A DNA stretch of 64,000 nt, taken from positions 310,001 to 374,000 of the forward strand of contig NZ_JAANZA010000001.1 of assembly GCF_012274275.1 (NCBI RefSeq), in the 5' to 3' direction. The translations under genes were made by a program, and so were the position numbers. This document shows, one piece after another, positions 1 through 7,658 of this stretch; the stretch's first letter is position 1; each line of letters opens with the position of its first letter. This DNA comes from Cryobacterium sp. BB307 (GTDB lineage: Bacteria > Actinomycetota > Actinomycetes > Actinomycetales > Microbacteriaceae). The notes under the pieces were generated by a model. That model made no database searches. It saw only the letters and a program-made list of their open reading frames with translations, and was not told the DNA's origin.

Positions 1-97
1 CCTTCTTCGCCCAGAATGGTCCGCCCATGTGCGCGATGAACACCTCGATGGCGGGCGTGCGGCGGTACAGCAACAGGCCCGCGCTGGTCTCAGCCAC
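1..97 (-). CDS. NUDIX hydrolase, N-terminal fragment cut by window edge
   Basis: The leftward frame from a GTG at 97 reads VAETSAGLLLYRR, then PAIEVFIAHMGGPFWAKK. This is the usual first strand of the small actinobacterial NUDIX pyrophosphatases, with an N-terminal TSAGLLLYRR and a GGPFWAKK loop. The NUDIX box itself (GX5EX7REUXEEXGU) lies beyond the window edge, so substrate and catalysis cannot be judged. An in-frame TAG twelve bases upstream of the GTG fixes the start. The gene diverges from the DUF559-type gene at 266, with a 59-bp palindrome between them. Confidence 0.75.
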   Translation of the reverse strand, partial: MAETSAGLLLYRRTPAIEVFIAHMGGPFWAKK

Positions 98-140
98 GCG
101 CCCACCCTACGACCACGGCCCCCGCCACACCTGAAGCCCC

Positions 141-199
141 CGAGTTGCCCACTTCGGCCCCTGTTTCGGTCCTATTTCGGGGCCAAAGTGGGCAACTCG
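141..199. repeat. 59-bp imperfect palindrome, family 1 copy A
   Basis: The arms CGAGTTGCCCACTT (141-154) and AAGTGGGCAACTCG (186-199) are perfect inverted repeats. The next seven bases on each side also pair with one mismatch, leaving a loop rich in TTTCGG. The same element recurs at 1026-1085 and 10576-10634, and copies A and C have identical length. It lies in the 168-bp gap between the divergent NUDIX and DUF559-type genes. The role is unknown; a REP-like element or a hairpin that stabilises or terminates transcripts would fit. Confidence 0.9.
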
Positions 200-265
200 G
201 TCGTGGGGCGAGAATGCTGTGGACAGTTGGACGCGGCGAAGGCGGGGGCGCGTCATCCTCGTGGC

Positions 266-1021
266 ATGCCTTCACAATTGCCGGAGCCGCTTACGGACGG
301 ACCCTTCCGAGTCATGGATGGCGAGTACCACGGCGTGACGCCGAAGCGGTTACGCGGGCGCGACATGGATCGGTCGGTGTGGGGCGTCCGCGGCAGGGCG
401 AATGAGGAGTCGATCCGCACCAGATGCGAACTTCTTGCGGTTCGGATGCCCACGGACGCGTTCTTCAGTCACACGACGGCAGCCCTTCTCCTCGGTATCC
501 CGTTTCCGCCGAGCCTTGCCGAGCAACGGGCCATCCACGTATCGGTGCCGCGACCGCAGCGCGCACCGCACGCATCCGGTCTCAAGGGCCACAGTCTGAC
601 CATCGATGGCGATACCGAACTCGTCTACGGTTCGACGCTTGTCCACACGAGTGCCGCACGCACTTGGTGCGACCTCAGCGGCATCCTGAAGCTCACCGAC
701 CTGGTAGCGGCCGGCGACTTTCTGCTCCACTGGGAAAATCCATTGACCACAAGGGAGGAGCTGGGGAGCGTCGCTGGCCGAATGTCTCGACGTCGTGGAA
801 GCCGAAACCGGGCCGCAGCGTTTCCACTCCTGAACGACCGGGCTGAGTCTCGACCGGAGTCCATCCTGCGGGTTCTCATTCACCTTGCGGGTCTGCCCAC
901 GCCGAGGATCTACCACGAAGGCTGGTATGTCATGGAGCTGAATGCGGACGACTTGAGGAATCCCGAGGAATTGATCGCTCGCATCCGGCGCGTGCTTCTG
1001 AAGCGCGGATGGCGCCCCTAG
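266..1021 (+). CDS. AbiEi/DUF559-type protein with internal deletion
   Basis: This 251-residue protein matches the actinobacterial family that joins an AbiEi-like winged-helix N-terminus to a Vsr-like DUF559 nuclease domain. Family landmarks are present in order: LPEPL and RLRGRD near residues 5-32, VFSH-type sequence FFSHTTAALLLGIPF (67-80), HVSVP (91-95), ARTWCDLSG (131-139) and SRPESILRVLIHLAGLP (195-211). After IYHE (215-218) the sequence jumps straight to the family's final GW.V...ADDL helix. About 60 residues that normally carry the DL/EYDG/H nuclease core are therefore missing, without a frameshift. I chose ATG 266 rather than the upstream frame opening because MPSQLPEPL is the family N-terminus. 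It is probably catalytically dead, and any toxin-antitoxin role is unproven. Confidence 0.7.
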   Translation: MPSQLPEPLTDGPFRVMDGEYHGVTPKRLRGRDMDRSVWGVRGRANEESIRTRCELLAVRMPTDAFFSHTTAALLLGIPFPPSLAEQRAIHVSVPRPQRAPHASGLKGHSLTIDGDTELVYGSTLVHTSAARTWCDLSGILKLTDLVAAGDFLLHWENPLTTREELGSVAGRMSRRRGSRNRAAAFPLLNDRAESRPESILRVLIHLAGLPTPRIYHEGWYVMELNADDLRNPEELIARIRRVLLKRGWRP

Positions 1022-1025
1022 ACCC

Positions 1026-1085
1026 CCATTTGCCCACTTTGGCCCCTGTTTCGGGCCGATTTAGGGGCGGAAGTGGGCAACTCGG
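1026..1085. repeat. Imperfect palindrome, family 1 copy B
   Basis: TTGCCCACTT (1030-1039) pairs with AAGTGGGCAA (1071-1080), and the trailing CTCGG matches copies A and C. The left outer arm has decayed (ATT instead of GAGT). It starts five bases after the stop codon of the DUF559-type gene, so with copy A it brackets that gene. Placement directly after a stop codon is shared with copy C behind putA. Confidence 0.85.
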
Positions 1086-1137
1086 CATTTGGGTGTGCAC
1101 ACGCGCGGGGCAGGGCGCGGGGCGCGGCAGGCAGGGG

Positions 1138-1785
1138 CTAGAGCAGCTTGCGCCCCAGCGCCCACGCGGTGAGCTCGTGGCGCGACGACAGCTGCAGCTT
1201 CCGCAGCACCGCCGACACGTGCGTCTCTACGGTCTTGATCGAGATGAACAGCTCGGAAGCGACCTCCTTGTACGCATATCCGCGCGCGATCAGCCGCATC
1301 ACCTCACGCTCCCGCGCCGACAGCCGGTCCAGCTCGTCATCGTGCACCGCCTGCTCACCGCTGACCGCGCCGAACGCGTCCAGCACGAACCCGGCCAGTC
1401 GCGGCGAGAACACCGCATCACCGCTCGCCACCGTCGCCACCGCGGCGCTCACCTCAGCCCCGGAACTGCCCTTCGTGATATACCCGCGCGCACCGGCCCG
1501 GATCACCCCGACGACATCCTCGGCCGAGTCAGACACGCTCAGCGCCAGGAACTTCACCCGCTCGAACAGGTCTGCCGAGCGCTTCAGCACCTCCGCACCA
1601 CCACCACCGGCTCCGCCCGGCAGGTGCACGTCCAGCAGCACCACCTCGGGCTCCAGCTCGGCGATGAGCCGCACCGCGGAGTCGACATCCTCCGCCTCGC
1701 CAACCACCTCGATCGCATCGTCCAGATCGGCGCGCAGCCCCGACCGGAAGATCGAGTGGTCGTCGACGATCAGCACCCTAGTCAT
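1138..1785 (-). CDS. LuxR/NarL-family response regulator
   Basis: This 215-residue response regulator has a receiver domain (about 1-115) with the acidic pair D8-D9 and phosphoacceptor D52 in VVLLDVHLP. The conserved lysine is in GYITKG, and a C-terminal LuxR helix-turn-helix spans roughly 150-212 (LSAREREVMRLIARGY, KTVETHVSAVLRKL). The start is ATG 1785, which overlaps the stop of the upstream PspC kinase by eight bases (ATGACTAG), so the two are translationally coupled. It is the DNA-binding partner of that kinase and probably controls the divergent PspC/LiaF-like genes at 3044 and 4447. A glycine-rich insert (GGAGGGGAEVL) follows the phosphorylation site. Confidence 0.95.
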   Translation of the reverse strand: MTRVLIVDDHSIFRSGLRADLDDAIEVVGEAEDVDSAVRLIAELEPEVVLLDVHLPGGAGGGGAEVLKRSADLFERVKFLALSVSDSAEDVVGVIRAGARGYITKGSSGAEVSAAVATVASGDAVFSPRLAGFVLDAFGAVSGEQAVHDDELDRLSAREREVMRLIARGYAYKEVASELFISIKTVETHVSAVLRKLQLSSRHELTAWALGRKLL

Positions 1786-2929
1786 CACTGGCCTCCACAT
1801 GCAGGTGAACCTGCGTTCCCACGCCGCCGACCCCCGCGCTCACGGTAGCCTGCCCGCCTGCGCGCGCCATCCGTCCGATGATCGATTCCCGGATGCCGAG
1901 CCGGTCGGCGGGCAGCTTCGTCAGGTCGACGCCTGGTCCGCGGTCACGCACGAACACGTCGATCGCCGACCGCGTCGTCTCGATGTACACCGACACATCC
2001 CCGCCGGCGTGCCGGGCGGCATTCAGCATCGCCTCGCGGGTTGCCGCGACGACGGCCGCCGCGGGCGCCTGGCTCTCCTCGCCGGTCGCCACCACCTCGA
2101 TCCGCACCGGGAAGTCGATCTCGATCGCCCCGGCCAGGTCCCGGATGTCGGTGGCCAGGTCCGCCCCGGTCGGCGCGGTCCCGCCGAACAGCCAGTCCCG
2201 CAGCTCGCGTTCCTGGGCGCGGGCGAGTCGCGCCACCTCGGTTCCGGTGCCGGCCCGGTTCTGGATCACCGCGAGCGTCTGCAGCACCGAGTCGTGCAGG
2301 TGCGCGGCGATCTCCGCGCGTTGCTCCTCCCGCACCCGCCCGGCGCGCTCGGCCATCAGGTCGGTCCACAGCCGCACCACGCTTGGGGCGGCAACCGCCG
2401 CAGCGCCGAGCACGATCATGAACACCGCGAGCACTGCGGTCAACGCATCCGGTCGCGCACCGCGCGACAGCAGCAGCAGCACGCCGGTGAGCACCAGCAG
2501 CCCAGCACTGAACGACCTGACGAGCAGCCGGTAGCGCGGGCCCTTGCTCGGATCTTCCCGGTCGAGCCCGATGCTCCAGGCAACGGCCGCACCGGTGAGC
2601 AGGATGGTCAGCAGCACCAGGAAGTAGGGAGAGGTCTCCGAATTCGCGGTCGCGATGGCGACCATGGCCGCAACCGCCCCCGCGCCGAGCAGCCACGCGC
2701 TGGTTGCGAACGACCGCGTCACTGGCGTGCGCTCGGTCGCATCCAGAGGGATGAAGACCCACATCCAGAGGTACAGCAGCACGCCCGCACCGCCGAACAG
2801 CGACAGTCCCACGAACGACCAGCGCACGCGCGTCACCGACCAGCCCAGATGGGCGGCGAGCGCTTCGGACACGCCGGCCACCAGCATCCGGCGCGGCCGG
2901 ATGAGCGGGGGTCGGGTCGTTGTCTGCAC
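1778..2929 (-). CDS. PspC-domain sensor histidine kinase
   Basis: This 383-residue membrane kinase begins with a PspC domain (about 10-65: RRMLVAGVSEALAAHLG, then a hydrophobic helix ending in VFIPLD). Further membrane segments follow up to about residue 195. The dimerisation helix carries the histidine in EIAAHLHDSVLQTLAVIQ, and the C-terminus is an HATPase domain (REAMLNAARHA, DRGPGVD). The layout is that of LiaS-like envelope-stress kinases in which PspC replaces a separate sensor. It forms a two-gene operon with the regulator at 1138 and diverges from another PspC protein at 3044. Envelope stress is the likely signal, by family analogy only. Confidence 0.9.
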   Translation of the reverse strand: MQTTTRPPLIRPRRMLVAGVSEALAAHLGWSVTRVRWSFVGLSLFGGAGVLLYLWMWVFIPLDATERTPVTRSFATSAWLLGAGAVAAMVAIATANSETSPYFLVLLTILLTGAAVAWSIGLDREDPSKGPRYRLLVRSFSAGLLVLTGVLLLLSRGARPDALTAVLAVFMIVLGAAAVAAPSVVRLWTDLMAERAGRVREEQRAEIAAHLHDSVLQTLAVIQNRAGTGTEVARLARAQERELRDWLFGGTAPTGADLATDIRDLAGAIEIDFPVRIEVVATGEESQAPAAAVVAATREAMLNAARHAGGDVSVYIETTRSAIDVFVRDRGPGVDLTKLPADRLGIRESIIGRMARAGGQATVSAGVGGVGTQVHLHVEASDD

Positions 2930-2990
2930 GGGTCAATCCAAGCAGACGCACCCACCCGGGGGACCCGCTCGGGGCCGGAATCAGGGGGCG

Positions 2991-3008
2991 ATCAGGGCAG
3001 ACCCTGAT
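2991..3008. promoter_or_regulatory. Putative operator between divergent PspC genes
   Basis: ATCAGGG (2991-2997) and CCCTGAT (3002-3008) form a perfect inverted repeat around CAGA. A further direct copy of ATCAGGG lies just upstream (2980-2986). The site is in the only non-coding gap between the PspC kinase and the PspC/LiaF-like gene, where a LiaR-type regulator would be expected to bind. That assignment is inference from position and symmetry. Confidence 0.5.
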
Positions 3009-3043
3009 GGCGAGCCGACTTCACCGAGCGCCACGATTGAGGC

Positions 3044-4435
3044 ATGCCAACAGAAACTCCCAACACCACCGAGACCGGCGGCGCAAACCGGTTCTTCGAC
3101 TGGATCCGCGGACTCGATGTCCGCCGCGAGCCCGGCTGGATCGGCGGCGTCGCCGCCGGTGTCGCCGCGCGCCTCGGCATCGACCCGCTCATCGTCCGCG
3201 GGATCATCGTCGTCGTTGCCATCCTGGGCGGTCCGGCGCTGCTGCTGTACGCGGCGGCCTGGCTCCTGCTGCCGGACACCAACGACCGGATCCACCTCGA
3301 GCGCCTCTTCAAGGGCGAGTTCGACGGGGCCATCGCCGGCATCGGCGTACTGTTCCTGCTCGCGCTGCTCCCGTTCTCACAGGGCTTCTGGTTCGCCGGG
3401 CCGTGGGCATGGGATGAACCGTTCTGGGGCTTCAGCGTCGGCCGGATCATCTGGACTCTCGCCATCATCGGCTCGATCGTCTGGCTCATCATCTGGCTGG
3501 CGACTCGCAATTCCACCACCACCCCCGGAAGGACCTACTTCATGACCTCCGCAACGGATGCCTCATCCGACGCCATCCAGAACGAGGAGGCTCCGACGCC
3601 TCCGCCGGCCGCTCCCCCGACCGACCCCGACGAGCTGGCCGCGTGGAAGGAGCAGCAGGCCGAGTGGAAGCGCGAGCACGCCGCCTGGAAGGAGCGCCAG
3701 AACGCCTACCAGCGTGAGCGCCTCGCAGAGGAGAGCCGCATCCGGGCAGCGCAAGCGGCCGAGCAGCGCCGCCAGTGGGCCGAGGAGCACCAGCGCACCG
3801 CCGCCAACCCGGTGGTCACCCTGATCGCGATCGGTGTCGCACTCATCGCCGGCGCGGCCACCGCGCTGATCCTCGCCGATGGCGCCTGGTCGCTCAGCGC
3901 GACCATCACCGGCATGGCCGTCACCCTCGGCATCCTCGGGCTCGCGGTCGTGATCAACGGCTTCAGCGGCCGCCGCAGCGGCGGTGCGGGTGGCCTCGGC
4001 GTTTTCGTCGCCATCGCCCTGGTGTTCACCTCCGCGTTCGGATTCGTCGGCGGCCCGGTCATCATCGACAACGCGCTCCAGTGGCAGCCCAGCTACGCGG
4101 AGGGCGACTCGCAGCGCCGCACGGTCATCAGCGGCGACTCGTCGATCGACCTCAGCGACTACTTCGACAACGCCCGGGATGACGACGGCTACGTCGCCCT
4201 CACCGTGATCGCCGGGAACGCGGATGTCACGGTGCCGGCCGACGAGCACAGCGAGGTCCACACGCGCATCGTCGCGGGGAACGTGAACTTCCAGGGCGAG
4301 CGCAGCCGCGGCGGCGCGGTCATCAACACCGTCGAGGAGTTCGAGCCGCGTGACGGTTCGGACCCGGACCGCACGCTCGTCATCGACGTGTGGGTCATCG
4401 CCGGCAACATCGACGTCAACCAGGCACAGAACTAG
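3044..4435 (+). CDS. PspC-domain membrane protein, LiaF-like
   Basis: This 463-residue protein has an N-terminal PspC domain (about 18-85: EPGWIGGVAAGVAARLG through AAWLLLPD) and membrane helices near 95-115 and 135-155. A charged, probably coiled-coil stretch of WKEQQAEWKREHAAWKERQ type lies around 195-240. Three more hydrophobic helices span about 255-340. The extracytoplasmic tail repeats the motif VIAGN/IVAGN three times (390-460), the beta-helical signature of LiaF/DUF4097-like domains. It is divergent from the PspC kinase pair and is followed by a small membrane protein 11 bases on. A role in damping or presenting the envelope-stress signal is inferred from the LiaFSR analogy. Confidence 0.85.
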   Translation: MPTETPNTTETGGANRFFDWIRGLDVRREPGWIGGVAAGVAARLGIDPLIVRGIIVVVAILGGPALLLYAAAWLLLPDTNDRIHLERLFKGEFDGAIAGIGVLFLLALLPFSQGFWFAGPWAWDEPFWGFSVGRIIWTLAIIGSIVWLIIWLATRNSTTTPGRTYFMTSATDASSDAIQNEEAPTPPPAAPPTDPDELAAWKEQQAEWKREHAAWKERQNAYQRERLAEESRIRAAQAAEQRRQWAEEHQRTAANPVVTLIAIGVALIAGAATALILADGAWSLSATITGMAVTLGILGLAVVINGFSGRRSGGAGGLGVFVAIALVFTSAFGFVGGPVIIDNALQWQPSYAEGDSQRRTVISGDSSIDLSDYFDNARDDDGYVALTVIAGNADVTVPADEHSEVHTRIVAGNVNFQGERSRGGAVINTVEEFEPRDGSDPDRTLVIDVWVIAGNIDVNQAQN

Positions 4436-4446
4436 GAGCGCACACC

Positions 4447-4683
4447 ATGTCAGAGCAGCAGACCAGCCCGGTGCGGCAGTACGATAACGGACCCCGCCGG
4501 GTGCGCGTGGGAACGGTGGTGTGGGGGTTCATCCTCATCGCCTTCGCCGCGCTGTACTTCAGCGGAGCGCAACTCGACCTCAGCAACGTCGGCCCCGGTG
4601 TCATCCTCGCCTGGGCGGTGATCGTGATCGGCGCGATCGCGCTGACCGGTGCGGTCGTCGCGGCCACCACCCGGAGACGCTGA
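4447..4683 (+). CDS. Small two-helix membrane protein
   Basis: This is a 78-residue protein with a short polar N-terminus and two hydrophobic helices (about 26-42 and 48-70), ending in TTRRR. The ATG at 4447 is preceded by AGGAGCGCACACC, a good ribosome binding site located just after the stop of the PspC/LiaF-like gene, so the two are co-transcribed. I do not recognise a named family. Similar tiny membrane proteins commonly accompany actinobacterial PspC modules, and this one is probably part of the same envelope-stress unit. Confidence 0.75.
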   Translation: MSEQQTSPVRQYDNGPRRVRVGTVVWGFILIAFAALYFSGAQLDLSNVGPGVILAWAVIVIGAIALTGAVVAATTRRR

Positions 4684-4691
4684 GACACGCA

Positions 4692-4713
4692 GCATCAACC
4701 GATCGGTTGATGC
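4692..4713. promoter_or_regulatory. Perfect 22-bp palindrome upstream of ABC/two-component operon
   Basis: The half-site GCATCAACCGA is followed immediately by its exact reverse complement. This gives a 22-bp perfect palindrome without a spacer, eight bases after the preceding stop codon and 58 bases before the ABC ATPase start. The absence of a loop makes a protein-binding site more likely than a terminator. The regulator is unknown; the co-transcribed NarL-type regulator at 7655 is one candidate. Confidence 0.6.
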
Positions 4714-4728
4714 ACAATCCCATCGATC

Positions 4729-4754
4729 GGGGGCTGCCCTTTTGGGCGGCCCCC
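4729..4754 (+). terminator. GC-rich hairpin with TTTT loop
   Basis: GGGGGCTGCCC (4729-4739) pairs with GGGCGGCCCCC (4744-4754) through one G-T pair around a TTTT loop. No U-tract follows, so it may end the PspC-protein transcript inefficiently or act in the leader of the ABC operon that starts 17 bases later. Confidence 0.6.
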
Positions 4755-4770
4755 GAGCAGCATTTAAGGC

Positions 4771-5655
4771 ATGACAAGAACCGACCCGGTCGTGAGCGTT
4801 CGCGACCTCAACAAGCGTTACGGCGACTTCGCCGCGGTGGACGGCATCTCGTTCGACATCGAACGCGGCGAGACGTTCGCGCTGCTCGGGCCGAACGGTG
4901 CAGGCAAGTCCACCACCATCGAGATCCTCGAGGGCTACCGCGACCGCACCGACGGCCAGGTCTCGGTCCTCGGCACTGACCCCCGCCACGGCGGGCTCGA
5001 CTGGAAGGCACGCCTGGGCATCGTGCTTCAGAGCACCGGCGAGAGCGGCAACGTGACCGTGCGGGAGCAGCTTCGGCATTTCGCCGGCTTCTACCCGCAC
5101 CCGCGAGACGTCGAGGAAACCATCGCCGCGGTCGGCCTCGAGGAGAAGGCGACGACGATGATCCGCAAGCTCTCCGGCGGCCAACGTCGGCGCGTGGATG
5201 TCGCACTAGGCATCATCGGACGTCCAGAGCTGCTGTTCCTGGACGAGCCGACGACCGGCTTCGACCCGGAGGCCCGCCGCCAATTCTGGGACCTGGTCCG
5301 CAACCTCAAGGCGGAGGGCACCACCATCCTCCTCACCACTCACTACCTCGACGAGGCCGCCCAACTCGGCGACCGCGCGGGCATCATCGTCGGCGGTCGG
5401 CTGGTTGACATCGGCGCCATCGGTGAGATCGGCGGGGCGGATGCGCGGGTGCCGCTCGTGCGCTGGCGCGAGGACGGCGAACTGCGCGAGGAGCGCACAG
5501 AGCACCCGGCGACGTTGGTCGCGCGGCTGGTCGCCGCATCCGGAACCGAACCCCACGAGGTCGAGATCGTGCGTCCCAGCCTCGAGGACGTCTACCTGCA
5601 ACTGGTCCGCTCGGCCGGAGTCGAGCCCATCGCCGAGGAGGCCCTCGCATCATGA
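4771..5655 (+). CDS. ABC transporter ATP-binding protein, DrrA-type
   Basis: This 294-residue ATPase has Walker A GPNGAGKST (40-48), signature LSGGQRRR (134-141), Walker B LLFLDEP (154-160) and the switch histidine in LLTTHYLDEA. The C-terminal extension of about 70 residues is the DrrA-type tail seen in drug and lipid exporters. Its TGA overlaps the permease start by four bases (ATGA), and the operon continues into a NarL-type kinase and regulator. Such ABC plus two-component operons usually export antimicrobial peptides or drugs and are induced by them. The substrate here is unknown. Confidence 0.93.
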   Translation: MTRTDPVVSVRDLNKRYGDFAAVDGISFDIERGETFALLGPNGAGKSTTIEILEGYRDRTDGQVSVLGTDPRHGGLDWKARLGIVLQSTGESGNVTVREQLRHFAGFYPHPRDVEETIAAVGLEEKATTMIRKLSGGQRRRVDVALGIIGRPELLFLDEPTTGFDPEARRQFWDLVRNLKAEGTTILLTTHYLDEAAQLGDRAGIIVGGRLVDIGAIGEIGGADARVPLVRWREDGELREERTEHPATLVARLVAASGTEPHEVEIVRPSLEDVYLQLVRSAGVEPIAEEALAS

Positions 5656-6485
5656 CTACCTTGAACCCCACTCTCCCGGCCGGTCACACCGTTCGGCTCG
5701 GCGTCTCGCGGATCGGCTACGAGCTGAAGTCGTACTTCCGGCTCGGGGACACCGTGTTCTTCACGTTCCTGTTCCCGGTGCTGATGCTGTCGATCTTCGC
5801 CGTCGCGTTCTCCGACCTGCCGTTCGGCACCGCAGACGGCACCGAGATCAGCGCCGCCGCCTACTACCTGCCGGGAATGCTGGCCGCCGGCCTGCTTCTC
5901 AGCGGGGTGCAGAACCTCGCGGTCGACATCGCAATCGAGCGCGGAGACGGCACCCTGAAGCGCCTCGCGGGCACGCCGCTGCCAGTGTTCAGCTACTTCA
6001 TCGGCAAGATCGGCCAGGTGCTCGTCACCGGCACGCTGCAAGCCGCGCTGCTGTTGACCCTCGCCCGGTTCGCGTTCGGCGTTGAGCTGCCCACCGACCC
6101 GCAGAGCTGGCTCACGTTCGCGTGGGTGTTCGTGCTCGGCATCATCACCTCCGCCGTGCTCGGCATCGCCCTCAGCGGCGTGCCGCGCAGCGGAAAGAGC
6201 GCAACCGCGGTGGTCATTCCGATCGCGCTGGTGCTGCAGTTCATCTCGGGCGTGTACCTGCCGTTCACGCAGCTGCCCGAGTGGCTGCAGAATTTCGCGA
6301 GCCTGTTCCCGCTGAAGTGGATGGCCGAGGGGATGCGCTCGGTGTTCCTGCCGGAGAGTTTCGCGGCGATGGAGGTCGGTGAGGCGTGGAATCTGCCCGG
6401 CGTTGCGATCGCCCTAGGCATCTGGCTCGTCGCCGGCCTCGTGCTCTGCCGGTTCGCGTTCCGCTGGATCCGCAAGGACAGCTGA
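5652..6485 (+). CDS. ABC-2 type transporter permease
   Basis: This 277-residue integral membrane protein has about six hydrophobic helices in the ABC-2 arrangement: a first helix after TVFFTFLFPVLMLS, a central block around 85-200, and a last helix at about 250-270 ending in CRFAFRWIRKDS. The motif ERGDGTLKRLAGTPLP is the coupling-helix region typical of DrrB-like exporters. It is coupled to the ATPase by a four-base overlap and is followed 27 bases later by the sensor kinase. Confidence 0.9.
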   Translation: MTTLNPTLPAGHTVRLGVSRIGYELKSYFRLGDTVFFTFLFPVLMLSIFAVAFSDLPFGTADGTEISAAAYYLPGMLAAGLLLSGVQNLAVDIAIERGDGTLKRLAGTPLPVFSYFIGKIGQVLVTGTLQAALLLTLARFAFGVELPTDPQSWLTFAWVFVLGIITSAVLGIALSGVPRSGKSATAVVIPIALVLQFISGVYLPFTQLPEWLQNFASLFPLKWMAEGMRSVFLPESFAAMEVGEAWNLPGVAIALGIWLVAGLVLCRFAFRWIRKDS

Positions 6486-6512
6486 TCGTGCGAGGCGTGC
6501 GAAGGTAGGGAC

Positions 6513-7658
6513 ATGCAGTCTCTGAAGTGGTGGCACGTCGCCTTCATCGGCGTGCCACTGCTGCTCATCCCGGCCACCTGGCTGTCTGCTCAGCTCGATG
6601 TCACCGACTGGCTGATCTCCTGCGCGGCGCTCGTGCTGGTGAGCATCAGCTGGCTGGCATTCGGATGGCGGTCGTTCATGTCGCGCAGGGTGGCGATCGC
6701 GTTCCAGCTGCTGCTGCTGGTGCTGCTCGCGGTCGCGGTGGCCCATTCACCCAATGCCGCGACCCTGCAGGCGGTGCTGTTCCCGCTGGTGTGGACGCTG
6801 GCACCGTCCCTGCCGCGCGCGATCTGGGCGAACATCGCCGTCGCGCTGGCCACCGCGACGGGCTTCTACTTCGCGTACGACCAGAACCCTGACTCTTTCT
6901 TCGTCATCCTGATGATCGCGGTGCTGTCGTTCGGCATGAGCATGGCCATCGGGTTCTGGATCGGCAGCATCACCGACCGCGCCGACGAAGTGAGCAGACT
7001 GCTCGCCGAGCTCACCGAAGCGCAGGAGGAGATCGCCGCGATGAACCGCGATGCCGGTGTGTCGAGCGAGCGTGAGCGGATGGCCCGCGAGCTGCACGAC
7101 ACCATCGCGCAGAGCCTGACCGCGATCGTCATGGTGACGCAACGCGCGAAGGTGGACGCGGCATCCGGGGACACCGCCGGCCTGCTCGAGCGCCTCGACA
7201 TCCTCGAGGACAGCGCCCGCCACGCGCTGGTGGAGACCCGCACCCTGGTCGCGGCGGGAGCACCCATCGAGGTGCACGGTGGGATCGTGCCGGCGCTGGG
7301 TCGGCTCGCCGAGCGCTTCGAGCGCGAGTCTGGCGTCCGGGTTCAGGTGCGGGCAGACGCGCTTCCCCCACTCAGTCGGGATCGGGAGGTGGTGCTGTTG
7401 CGATGCGCGCAGGAGTCGCTGGCCAACGTGCGGAAGCATGCCGAGGCTCGCACGGTGCGGATGCTCGTCGAGGATAAGGCGGGCGACGTGTGGCTGACCG
7501 TCGTGGACGATGGGCACGGGTTCGTCGAGCGTGCCGCCGGTGGCTTCGGGATCGACGGTATGCGTGACAGGCTCTCGCTCGTGAACGGCTCGCTCGACGT
7601 CAGCAGCAGCTCCGACGGCACCCGCATCGTGGCTCGCATCCCGGCGGGCGCCCAATGA
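6513..7658 (+). CDS. NarL-type sensor histidine kinase
   Basis: This 381-residue kinase has four to five N-terminal membrane helices (about 8-155), a short coiled linker (AELTEAQEEIAAMN) and a HisKA_3 dimerisation helix with phosphorylatable H195 in MARELHDTIAQSL. The HATPase domain contains the N-box-like CAQESLANVRKHA and the G-boxes VVDDGHGF and GFGIDGMRDR. It lies between the ABC permease and a response regulator whose start overlaps its stop by four bases. It probably reports exporter load or a membrane-active compound to that regulator. There is no large extracellular domain, which fits sensing within the membrane. Confidence 0.93.
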   Translation: MQSLKWWHVAFIGVPLLLIPATWLSAQLDVTDWLISCAALVLVSISWLAFGWRSFMSRRVAIAFQLLLLVLLAVAVAHSPNAATLQAVLFPLVWTLAPSLPRAIWANIAVALATATGFYFAYDQNPDSFFVILMIAVLSFGMSMAIGFWIGSITDRADEVSRLLAELTEAQEEIAAMNRDAGVSSERERMARELHDTIAQSLTAIVMVTQRAKVDAASGDTAGLLERLDILEDSARHALVETRTLVAAGAPIEVHGGIVPALGRLAERFERESGVRVQVRADALPPLSRDREVVLLRCAQESLANVRKHAEARTVRMLVEDKAGDVWLTVVDDGHGFVERAAGGFGIDGMRDRLSLVNGSLDVSSSSDGTRIVARIPAGAQ

